Notes under the pieces: generated by a model
Database searches by the model: none
The model's input: only the letters and a program-made list of their open reading frames with translations
Told to the model about the DNA's origin: nothing
In this document: piece after piece, positions 16,861 through 23,699 of the stretch
How the letters are laid out: each line of letters begins with the position of its first letter
Position numbering within the stretch: position 1 is the stretch's first letter
Made by a program: the position numbers and the translations under genes
Assembly (NCBI RefSeq): GCF_030657435.1
Contig: NZ_JAUTWS010000001.1
Coordinates: forward strand, 62,001 to 126,000
Length of the DNA stretch: 64,000 nucleotides
Origin: Paracraurococcus lichenis
GTDB taxonomy: Bacteria; Pseudomonadota; Alphaproteobacteria; Acetobacterales; Acetobacteraceae
Direction: 5' to 3'

Positions 16861-16941
16861 CCCCTGTCCTCCCCGTTCTCGCGCCGCTTGCAGGCGCGGC
16901 CGGCAAAAGCCTAGCCTGCTATCAAAGCGAGGACACGTCCC

Positions 16942-17973
16942 ATGCGCGCCGCCGTCTTCGAGGGGATCGGCCGACCGCTCGCGCTGCGCGAGGTGCCGGA
17001 GCCGCAGATCGGCCCGGGCGACCTGCTGCTGCAGGTGGCGCTCTGCGGCATCTGCGGCAGCGACCTGCACGCGAGCGAGGTGCCGGACTACCGGCTGCAG
17101 CCCGGCACCATCCTGGGCCATGAATTCGCCGGGACCGTGATCGCCTCGGGCGATCCCGCTTTCCGGCCGGGCGACCGCCTCGCCGGCATCCCCTTCGCCC
17201 CCTGCGCGGAGTGCGAGCCCTTCGGCGAGTGCCGCAAGGGCCTGGCCGCGGTCTGTCCCGGCATCCGGGGCCAGGGCTTCTCGCCGGCCGCGCCCGGCGC
17301 CTATGCCGAACGCGTCCGCATCCGCGCCAGCCAGGCGCTGCGCCTGCCGGACGGCGTCGGCTTCGAGGCGGGGGCGATGCTCGAGCCGCTGGCCGTCGGC
17401 GCGCATGCCGTGGCGATGGCGGAGATGCCGCCCGGCGCGCGCGTGCTGGTCACCGGCGCGGGGCCGATCGGCCTCGCGGTCGCGGTCATGGCGCGGCTGT
17501 CGGGTGCCGGCGCGGTGGTGGTCAGCGAGCCGGCCTCGGCGCGGCGGGCGCGGGCGGCGCGGCTCGGCGCGACGGCGGTGCTCGACCCGAATGCCGCGCC
17601 GCTGGCCGAGGCCTTCGCGGAGGCCGCCGGCGGCCCGCCCGACCTGATCTTCGAGTGCGTCGGCATTCCCGGCATGCTGCAGCGGATGGTCGAGCTGGCG
17701 CCGCCGCGATGCCGCATCGTGGTGGTCGGCGTCTGCATGGAGGAGGACCGCCTCCGCCCGCGCATGGCGATCCGCAAGGAACTGAGCTTCCGCTTCGTCC
17801 TCGCCTATACCCGCGCCGACTTCGCGGCGGTGCTGGGCCATGTCGAGGCGGGCGCCATCCGCGTCGAAGACTTCGTCACCGAGGTGATCGGGCTCGGGGC
17901 GCTGCCGGCCGGCTTCGAGGCGCTGCGCCGGCCGGCGGACCAGGTGAAGGTGCTGGTGGATCCCGCGCGATAG
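16942..17973 (+). CDS. Zinc-dependent alcohol dehydrogenase (MDR family)
   Basis: A 343-residue medium-chain dehydrogenase of the butanediol/sorbitol/threonine dehydrogenase type. The catalytic zinc ligands are Cys38 in CGICGSDLH and His60-Glu61 in GHEFAG. A structural zinc site is also present (Cys88, Cys91, Cys97, Cys105). The Rossmann motif GAGPIGLAVAV lies near 177. It oxidises a secondary alcohol or diol with NAD(P). It is divergent from the SDR gene and 75 bases before an ABC transporter receptor gene on the same strand, which hints at uptake and oxidation of a shared compound, though this is inference. Confidence 0.9.
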   Translation: MRAAVFEGIGRPLALREVPEPQIGPGDLLLQVALCGICGSDLHASEVPDYRLQPGTILGHEFAGTVIASGDPAFRPGDRLAGIPFAPCAECEPFGECRKGLAAVCPGIRGQGFSPAAPGAYAERVRIRASQALRLPDGVGFEAGAMLEPLAVGAHAVAMAEMPPGARVLVTGAGPIGLAVAVMARLSGAGAVVVSEPASARRARAARLGATAVLDPNAAPLAEAFAEAAGGPPDLIFECVGIPGMLQRMVELAPPRCRIVVVGVCMEEDRLRPRMAIRKELSFRFVLAYTRADFAAVLGHVEAGAIRVEDFVTEVIGLGALPAGFEALRRPADQVKVLVDPAR

Positions 17974-18048
17974 GGCGGTTCGCCGAAGGGCCGCAGGGTC
18001 CGGAGCCGCGAAGCCACCCAACAACCGGCGCGGGACGGGGAGGGAAGC

Positions 18049-19245
18049 ATGGAACGTCGAGGCCTGCTCGCCGCGGGAGCCGTCCTGCTCGCGGCGCCGC
18101 GCATCGCCCGCGCAGAGGAGACGCCGGGCGTCACCGCCACCGAGATCCGCTTCGGCGGCACCACCGCGCTCTCCGGCCCGGTCTCCGCGCTCGGCGTGCA
18201 GTGCCGCGCCGTGGAGGGCGTCTGCCGCGCGGTGAACGAGGCGGGCGGGATCGCCGGCCGGCGGCTCACCTACATCCTCTACGACGACGGCTTCTCACCG
18301 CCCAAGACGCTCGAGCAGGTGCGGCGCCTGGTGGAGCAGGACCGCGTCGCCTTTCTCTTCAACATGCTCGGCACCGCCCCCAACAACGCCGTCGTGCGCT
18401 ACGTCAACCAGCGCAAGGTGCCGCACCTCTTCCTCTCGGTGAACGGCGACAAATGGGGCGACTACGCCACCAATCCCTGGACCATGGGCTTCGCGCCCTC
18501 CGCCCGGACCGAGGCGCAGGTCTTCGCCCGCCACGCGCTGTCGGAAAAGCCCGAGGCGCGCTTCGCCCTGCTGCACCAGAACGACGATTTCGGCCGGGAC
18601 TACATCGCCGGGCTGAAGGACGTGCTCGGCAGCGCCTATGACGGCCGGGTGCGCGTCGCCTCCTACGAGGTGACGGACCCGACGGTGGACAGCCAGCTCA
18701 TCGCCCTGCAGGGGGCCGATGTGCTCGTCTCCGGCGTGACGGCCAAATTCGCCGCCATGGCCATCCGCAAGATCCACGAGCTCGGCTGGCGTGCGACGCA
18801 CTACATCGCCTCCGGCGCCAGTTCCGTCGCCGGCGTCATCCAGCCCGCGGGCGTGGAGCGCGCGACCGGCACCATCACCTCGGCCTATCTCAAGGACCCG
18901 AACGACCCGGCCTGGGCGGGCGATGCCGGCATGGCGGAGTACCGGCGGTTCATGGCGAAATGGCTGCCGGAGGCCGATACCACCGACATCTACTACACCT
19001 ATGGCTACACGGTCTCGCTCGCCCTGCTGCAGATCCTCCGGCAATGCGGGGGCGAGTTCAGGCGCGAGCGGATCATGCAGGAGGCCGCGAACCTCCGCGG
19101 CCTCGAGATCCCGACCTTGCTGCCGGGCATCCGGGTGGACACCTCGCCGACCGACTACCGGCCGCTGCAGCAGCTCCAGCTCGCGCGCTGGGACGGCAGG
19201 ATGTGGCAGCGCTTCGGGCCGGTGATCGACGGCGCCTCGGCCTGA
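18049..19245 (+). CDS. ABC transporter substrate-binding protein (Leu/Ile/Val-type)
   Basis: A 398-residue periplasmic receptor. The signal peptide MERRGLLAAGAVLLAAPRIARA is followed by the family start GVTATEIRFGGTTALSGPVSALG and the blocks GGIAGRRLTYILYDDGFSPPKTLEQVRRLVEQDRV and LHQNDDFGRDYIAGLKD, characteristic of type I periplasmic binding proteins for branched-chain amino acids, amides or aromatic compounds. The permease and ATPase genes are not nearby, so it is an orphan receptor here. GGGGAGGGAAG precedes the ATG. Confidence 0.92.
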   Translation: MERRGLLAAGAVLLAAPRIARAEETPGVTATEIRFGGTTALSGPVSALGVQCRAVEGVCRAVNEAGGIAGRRLTYILYDDGFSPPKTLEQVRRLVEQDRVAFLFNMLGTAPNNAVVRYVNQRKVPHLFLSVNGDKWGDYATNPWTMGFAPSARTEAQVFARHALSEKPEARFALLHQNDDFGRDYIAGLKDVLGSAYDGRVRVASYEVTDPTVDSQLIALQGADVLVSGVTAKFAAMAIRKIHELGWRATHYIASGASSVAGVIQPAGVERATGTITSAYLKDPNDPAWAGDAGMAEYRRFMAKWLPEADTTDIYYTYGYTVSLALLQILRQCGGEFRRERIMQEAANLRGLEIPTLLPGIRVDTSPTDYRPLQQLQLARWDGRMWQRFGPVIDGASA

Positions 19246-19248
19246 GCC

Positions 19249-19836
19249 TCAGGCGGCGAGGCGGCGCGGCAGCCGGTCGAGGTCGCTGCCCGCCTCGGCA
19301 TGGCGCGCGCGGGAGGCGGTGCCGGGCATGCCGCGCCGCAGGTCGCCGCTGGCATGCCGCCCGCGCCGCACCAGCCGGTCCGCCACCGCGCCGGCGACGA
19401 AGGCGTAGACGCCCTTGTGCAGCAGGTCGACCCATTGCTCCTCCACCGGCCAGGTCCAGGGTGGCGCGCCGACGCCGGTCGCGTTCTCCAGGCTCTGGTC
19501 GTTCAGCAGGCGGAGATTGAGGAAGAGGAAGGAGCCCATGGGGCCCCGCATGCCGCGCCGCGCCATCAGCGCCCGCACCGGGCCGAGCACGATCCCCTGG
19601 CCCCAATGCATCGCCCAGTTCAGCCCGAGCCGCTCGCGGTCCGGCCGGCGCGGCAGGCCGAGCAGACGCTCCAGCGTATGCGCCGGCACATAGGAATTCG
19701 GCCGGCCGGTGACGGCCTGTTCCAGCTTCTCCGCCAGCGTCATGGCGGCCACGCCGGCGAGGCCGGCCAGCAGCCCCTCCGCCAGGAGCCCGTCGACGGA
19801 CAGGCGGTCGCGGTCATGCCAGGAGTCGGAAGCCAA
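19249..19836 (-). CDS. Conserved hypothetical, probable membrane-associated protein
   Basis: A 195-residue protein I do not recognise. Hydrophobic segments appear at about 15-33 (LLAEGLLAGLAGVAAMTL), 85-100 (HWGQGIVLGPVRALMA) and 145-160 (HKGVYAFVAGAVADRLV), so it may be a small polytopic membrane protein. Conserved-looking features are the HWGQG motif and the NDQSLENATGVGAPPWTWP stretch. The frame lacks an ATG at the natural start; TTG 19836 is chosen because GGAGG lies nine bases upstream. It converges on the ABC receptor gene with three bases between stops, and its 5' side faces a 317-base region shared with the M48 protease gene. Confidence 0.7.
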   Translation of the reverse strand: MASDSWHDRDRLSVDGLLAEGLLAGLAGVAAMTLAEKLEQAVTGRPNSYVPAHTLERLLGLPRRPDRERLGLNWAMHWGQGIVLGPVRALMARRGMRGPMGSFLFLNLRLLNDQSLENATGVGAPPWTWPVEEQWVDLLHKGVYAFVAGAVADRLVRRGRHASGDLRRGMPGTASRARHAEAGSDLDRLPRRLAA

Positions 19837-20153
19837 AATCGCTGTCCTCCATCGCGCCTCGGCACGCCAACACCGGCCCGCGCCCCGCGGTTCCGGCCGG
19901 AACCGGGGCCGCCGCAGCGCCTTGGGGCGGGCAGCCGCGCCAGCGGCGCGGCCGGCGGGAGCGGCAGGCGGATGAGCAGGGCGAGCGGGACCGATCCGCG
20001 GAGAGGCGGCAGGGGCCGGGGCGATGGCGGGGCCGCCCGGGCCGGGGCGCGGCCACGCCCTGGCGCAGCGCGCCGCCGGTGAGGGACGCCGCCGCGACGA
20101 CCACCCTCGCCTGGTCCGGGACCGCAGGGCAGGCCCGGCCTCCCGGCTTCGCC
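19837..20153. other. 317-base divergent intergenic region with a perfect palindrome
   Basis: This gap separates the divergent membrane-protein gene and the M48 protease gene. The one clear element is a 16-base perfect palindrome, GGTTCCGGCCGGAACC, at 19889-19904. The rest is GC-rich and carries no recognisable promoter, RNA gene or credible small gene. Confidence 0.5.
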
Positions 20154-20951
20154 ATGCCGGAGGCCTGGCTGTTCCGGCGGTCTGCGCCCTGCCTGGCCCT
20201 CCTGCTCGCGGCCTGCGGCGCCCGCTTCGCGCCGCCGCCGGCCGGGCCCGACTCGCTTGCCGCGGCGCGCGCGACCATCGCCGCGACGGCACCCGCGCCC
20301 GCGGTCGCGGAGACGCCGGCAGAGGCCGAGGCGGTGCTCGGCGCCGTCGCGCAGCGCCTCGCCGCCGCGGCGCAGCCGCTCTGCCCCTCCGGCTGCACGC
20401 TCCAGGTCGCGCTCGATCCCGCGGCGGAGCCAAGGGCCTATATGACCGCGCGGGGCCGGGCGGTGGTGACCCTCGGCATGGTCCGGCTGCTCGCCAGCGA
20501 GGCGGAGGTCGCGGCGGTGGTCGGCCATGAATTCGGCCACCACATCGCCGGGCATATCGGCCGCCGCTTCGCCCGCGGCACGCTCGCCGGCACCGCGGCC
20601 GGCACGCTGCTCGGCGCACTCGTGCCCTTCGGTGGCCTGGCCGGCTGGGCGCTGGGGGAGGGCGCGGCGCTCGCCGGCTCGACCGCGGCGCAGCTTGCCT
20701 TCTCCAAGGAGGAGGAGCGGGAGGCCGACTATCTCGGCGCCTATCTCGTCGCGCGCGCCGGCTACGACCTCGACCGCGCCGGGCTGGTCTGGGTGCGGCT
20801 GACGCGCGGCGGGCCGGGCGAGACCGCCGGCCTCCTGGACAGCCATCCGGCCGGTCCGGAGCGGCTGGCCGCCTGGCGGCAGGCCACGGCGGAGATCCGC
20901 GGCTCCGCCGACCTCATGCCGCGCCGTGCCGGGGCGCGGGCGCCGTCGTGA
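20154..20951 (+). CDS. M48 family metalloprotease, lipoprotein
   Basis: A 265-residue zinc protease. The N-terminus MPEAWLFRRSAPCLALLLAACGA has a lipobox (LAAC), so the mature protein is probably anchored to the outer membrane on the periplasmic side. The zinc site is HEFGHH (His125, Glu126, His129), with the third ligand Glu in EEREADYLGAYLV near 191. The layout matches the short BepA/LoiP-like M48 proteases that act in outer-membrane quality control. A hydrophobic Gly/Ala stretch (about 140-180) follows the active site. The frame is open 25 codons upstream; ATG 20154 starts the signal peptide. Its 3' end is close to or overlaps the bestrophin-like gene. Confidence 0.9.
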   Translation: MPEAWLFRRSAPCLALLLAACGARFAPPPAGPDSLAAARATIAATAPAPAVAETPAEAEAVLGAVAQRLAAAAQPLCPSGCTLQVALDPAAEPRAYMTARGRAVVTLGMVRLLASEAEVAAVVGHEFGHHIAGHIGRRFARGTLAGTAAGTLLGALVPFGGLAGWALGEGAALAGSTAAQLAFSKEEEREADYLGAYLVARAGYDLDRAGLVWVRLTRGGPGETAGLLDSHPAGPERLAAWRQATAEIRGSADLMPRRAGARAPS

Positions 20952-20970
20952 CGCCGCGCCGGCCCGTGCC

Positions 20971-21894
20971 GTGATCCTGCGCGAACGCCCCTCCGGCTGG
21001 CGGCTCTTCTTCGTGCTGCGCGGCTCGGTCGCGCCGAAGGTCGCGCCGCAGGTGCTCGGCTCGGTGCTCCTCGCGCTGGTGGTCAGCCGGACGCATGGCG
21101 TGCTGTTCGACCACAGCCTTGCCTTCACCGCCGCGCCCTTCACCATCATCGGCCTGGCGCTGTCGATCTTCCTCGGCTTCCGCAACACCACCGCCTATGC
21201 GCGCTACTGGGAGGGGCGGATCCTCTGGGGCGAGCTGCGCATCGCGTGTCGGGTGCTGGCGCGGCAGATGGAGAGCCTGCTGGCGCCGGGGGAGGGCGAG
21301 GCGGCGCTCCGCCGGCGCATGGCCTGGCGCGCCATCGGCTTCGCGCATGCGCTGCGGCACCGGCTGCGGGGCACCGACCCGGCGGCGGAACTCGCGCCGC
21401 TGCTGCCGCCCGCGGAGCTCGAGGCCGCGCTGCGCTCCGGCAACCCGCCCGGCGCGATCCTGCGGGCCATGGGCCGCGAGCTCGGCGCCTGCCTGCGCGA
21501 GCGGCGTGTCGACGGGCCGCTGGCGGCGCGGATCGACGAGACGCTGACCGCCTTCGACCGGGTGCTGGCGGGGTGCGACCGCATCCGGGGCACGCCCATC
21601 CCCTTCTCCTACACCCTGCTGCTGCACCGGACCGCCTATCTCTACTGCTTCATGCTGCCCTTCGGCCTGGTGGACACGGTCGGGCTGGCGACGCCTGTCA
21701 TGGTCGGGCTCGTCTCCTACACCTTCTTCGGGCTGGACGCGCTGGGCGACGAGATCGAGGAGCCCTTCGGCACCCTGCCCAACGACCTGCCGCTCACCGC
21801 GCTCTGCCGCGCCATCGAGATCGAGCTGCGGGAGGCGCTGGGCGAGCCCGACCTCCCGCCGCCGCTGCAGCCGCGGAACTATGTGCTGGAGTGA
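20971..21894 (+). CDS. Bestrophin family (YneE/UPF0187) ion channel
   Basis: A 307-residue membrane protein. The N-terminal segment RERPSGWRLFFVLRGS, the block FRNTTAYARYWEGRILWGEL and the C-terminal block SYTFFGLDALGDEIEEPFGTLPNDLPL are the bacterial bestrophin hallmarks. Bacterial members form pentameric channels (cation-selective in the Klebsiella protein). Four hydrophobic segments are visible. GTG 20971 is taken as start because it opens the family's usual N-terminus. An ATG at 20926 is also possible but would overlap the M48 gene. The two genes may be one transcript. Confidence 0.88.
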   Translation: MILRERPSGWRLFFVLRGSVAPKVAPQVLGSVLLALVVSRTHGVLFDHSLAFTAAPFTIIGLALSIFLGFRNTTAYARYWEGRILWGELRIACRVLARQMESLLAPGEGEAALRRRMAWRAIGFAHALRHRLRGTDPAAELAPLLPPAELEAALRSGNPPGAILRAMGRELGACLRERRVDGPLAARIDETLTAFDRVLAGCDRIRGTPIPFSYTLLLHRTAYLYCFMLPFGLVDTVGLATPVMVGLVSYTFFGLDALGDEIEEPFGTLPNDLPLTALCRAIEIELREALGEPDLPPPLQPRNYVLE

Positions 21895-22015
21895 GCTGTC
21901 GAGTGCGCCTTGTGCGGCGATACGCCGGCGAAGACTCGCGCCGTCGCCGGAGGCCGCGCGCGCAGGAGCACGAGAGAGGCGCCGGCCGGCGCGCGCCGCC
22001 GCCCCGCCCCGGGAC

Positions 22016-22714
22016 TCAGTCCTCCGGGTCCCGGTCCACCGCGCAGCGCAGGGCACGGCGCTGGCGGTAGACGCTGCGCAGCACAGCGTAGGGGTCGAGC
22101 GAGTCGTGCTCCACCTGCCGCAGCGCCGGGTCCACCTCGGCGAAGCTGACCAGCGCGTCGGCGCTGCTCCAGGCGAGCAGGGCGTCGCTCCCCACCGCCT
22201 GGGACAGCGCGGCGCCGGTCGCCAGCATGCCGCCGGCGTCGCGCAGGCTGGACGGGCCGAGCAGCGGCAGCACCAGGTAGGGCCCGCTCGGCAGGCCCCA
22301 ATGGCAGAGCGCATCGGCGACGCGGAAGACCTCGCGCGGATAGCCCCGCGCCGCCGCCGCGTCCCAGGCGCCGCCGAGGCCGAGGGTCGAGTTGAGGCCG
22401 AAGCGCGCGGCGGCGTTCCAGGCCAGGTCGAAGCGCCCGGCGGCGAGGCTGCTGGCGACCGTCACGGGCTCCGACAGGTTGCCCACCGCATTGGCGAAGC
22501 CCTGCCGGACCGGTGCCGGCACGACGGCGCGATAGGCGTCCAGCAACGGCTGCAGCAGCCGCGCATGGACCTCCCGGTTGAAGCCATGGACGCGGCGGTT
22601 CACCGCCTCCAGCGGGTCCCCCTCCGCCCGCGCCGCGATGGGGCCGAGCGCGAGCAGTGCGGCGAGCGCGAACGCGGCGCCGCGCCGGCCCTCAGCAGGC
22701 GAGGTAGCCGCCAT
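22016..22714 (-). CDS. mlaA: MlaA/VacJ family protein without lipobox
   Basis: A 232-residue protein with the MlaA pattern: GDPLEAVNRRVHGFNREVH near the mature N-terminus, then NAVGNLSEPVTVASSLAAGRFDLAWNAAARFGLNSTLG and GLPSGPYLVLPLLGPSSLRDAGG. MlaA sits in the outer membrane and removes misplaced phospholipids from the outer leaflet together with MlaC and MlaFEDB. The usual lipobox Cys is missing: the signal peptide ends PIAARAEGD, so it would be cut by signal peptidase I. No other mla gene is nearby. The start overlaps the end of the upstream SDR gene by 23 bases, implying coupled translation. Confidence 0.85.
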   Translation of the reverse strand: MAATSPAEGRRGAAFALAALLALGPIAARAEGDPLEAVNRRVHGFNREVHARLLQPLLDAYRAVVPAPVRQGFANAVGNLSEPVTVASSLAAGRFDLAWNAAARFGLNSTLGLGGAWDAAAARGYPREVFRVADALCHWGLPSGPYLVLPLLGPSSLRDAGGMLATGAALSQAVGSDALLAWSSADALVSFAEVDPALRQVEHDSLDPYAVLRSVYRQRRALRCAVDRDPED

Positions 22715-23444
22715 CCACATGGATCTCGGCGCCGGTGATGTAGGAGCTCTCGTCGGAGGCCAGGAACAGCACCGCCTGCGCCACCTCGTCCACCTCGCCG
22801 GAGCGGCCGAGCGGCACATGGCCGAGCATCTTCGCCCGGAAGACCGGATCGGCGGTCGCGCCGCTGGTGCGCATCGGCGGCATCAGGCCGGGATGCACGC
22901 TGTTCACCCGGATCTTCGCCGGCCCCTCCTGCACCGCGATGGACTTCGTCAGCAGCCGCACCGCGGCCTTGGAGGCGTTGTAGGCGCAATGGATGCGCTC
23001 CTGCCCCACCACGCCCGATATCGAGGAGAAGTTGATGATGGAGCCGCCGCCCGCCGCGCGCATGGCGGCGACGCCGTGCTTCACGCCGAGGAACACGCCG
23101 CGCGCATTCACCGCCATGATCCGGTCCCAGAGCGCGGTGTCGTAGAGGTTGTTGGTGTTGCTGCCGGAGATGCCGGCATTGTTCACCAGGACATCGAGCC
23201 GGCCCCAGGCGCCGGTGACGGCGGCGACCGCGGCCTCCCACTGCGCTTCCTCGGCGACGTCGAGCGTGACGAACATCGCGGTGCCGCCGGCCTTCTCGAT
23301 CTCGGCCACCACCGCCTTGCCCTCGGCCTCGAGCAGGTCGGCGACGGCGACCTTCGCGCCCTCCCGCGCCAGCAGCCGGGCGGTTGCGGCGCCCATGCCG
23401 CTGGCGGCGCCGGTGACGAGGGCGACCTTGTTGGCGACGCGCAT
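22692..23444 (-). CDS. SDR family oxidoreductase
   Basis: A 250-residue classical SDR with TGAASGMG (11-18), NNAGISG near 87, catalytic Tyr/Lys in YNASKAAVRLL near 150-154 and the terminal YITGAEIHVDGGYLAC. The Asp at the end of the second strand (VAVADLLEAEG) favours NAD. It resembles the glucose/cyclohexanol dehydrogenase-type group, but the substrate is not deducible. Three other classical SDR genes are found in this window. The ATG at 23444 has an AGGGAGAGG site upstream. The mlaA-like gene overlaps its 3' end. Confidence 0.9.
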   Translation of the reverse strand: MRVANKVALVTGAASGMGAATARLLAREGAKVAVADLLEAEGKAVVAEIEKAGGTAMFVTLDVAEEAQWEAAVAAVTGAWGRLDVLVNNAGISGSNTNNLYDTALWDRIMAVNARGVFLGVKHGVAAMRAAGGGSIINFSSISGVVGQERIHCAYNASKAAVRLLTKSIAVQEGPAKIRVNSVHPGLMPPMRTSGATADPVFRAKMLGHVPLGRSGEVDEVAQAVLFLASDESSYITGAEIHVDGGYLAC

Positions 23445-23633
23445 GGCGTTCCTCTCCCTTGGGACGTTCTTCCGGACGAGACCCTCGCGAGGCCTGCCCG
23501 GCTGTCGTTGCGTCGTGGAGCCTCGCAGGGGCCGGGCGGGGCGGCAAGGCGTCGCGCGGTGGTCGCACCCGCGGGGAAGCGCTTCCGTCCCACTGCTTCG
23601 TGAGTGAGGCCGGGTGGCCTAGGGCAGGATTCG

Positions 23634-23639
23634 TATACT
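23634..23639 (+). promoter_or_regulatory. Candidate -10 element before the alanine-rich gene
   Basis: TATACT lies 61 bases before the ATG of the repeat-protein gene. It is one of very few near-consensus -10 boxes in the window. No matching TTGACA-like hexamer is found 16-18 bases upstream, so it may need an activator or another sigma factor. Confidence 0.35.
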
Positions 23640-23699
23640 ATTCCGGGTGCCAGGCCGGCACGCTCCGCCAGGCCACGCAATTCGAGGGGAACGCCGCCC

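Noticed and set aside
12142..16914. Very long open frame (1590 codons) on the plus strand
   Set aside because: It runs antisense across the RTX, VapBC, DUF445, ppa and SDR genes, all of which have clear motifs on the minus strand. High GC removes stop codons from unused frames.
19837..20153. tRNA or other structured RNA in the larger gaps
   Set aside because: No cloverleaf or conserved T-loop (GTTCRA with paired stems) was found here or in the other gaps above 200 bases that I inspected.
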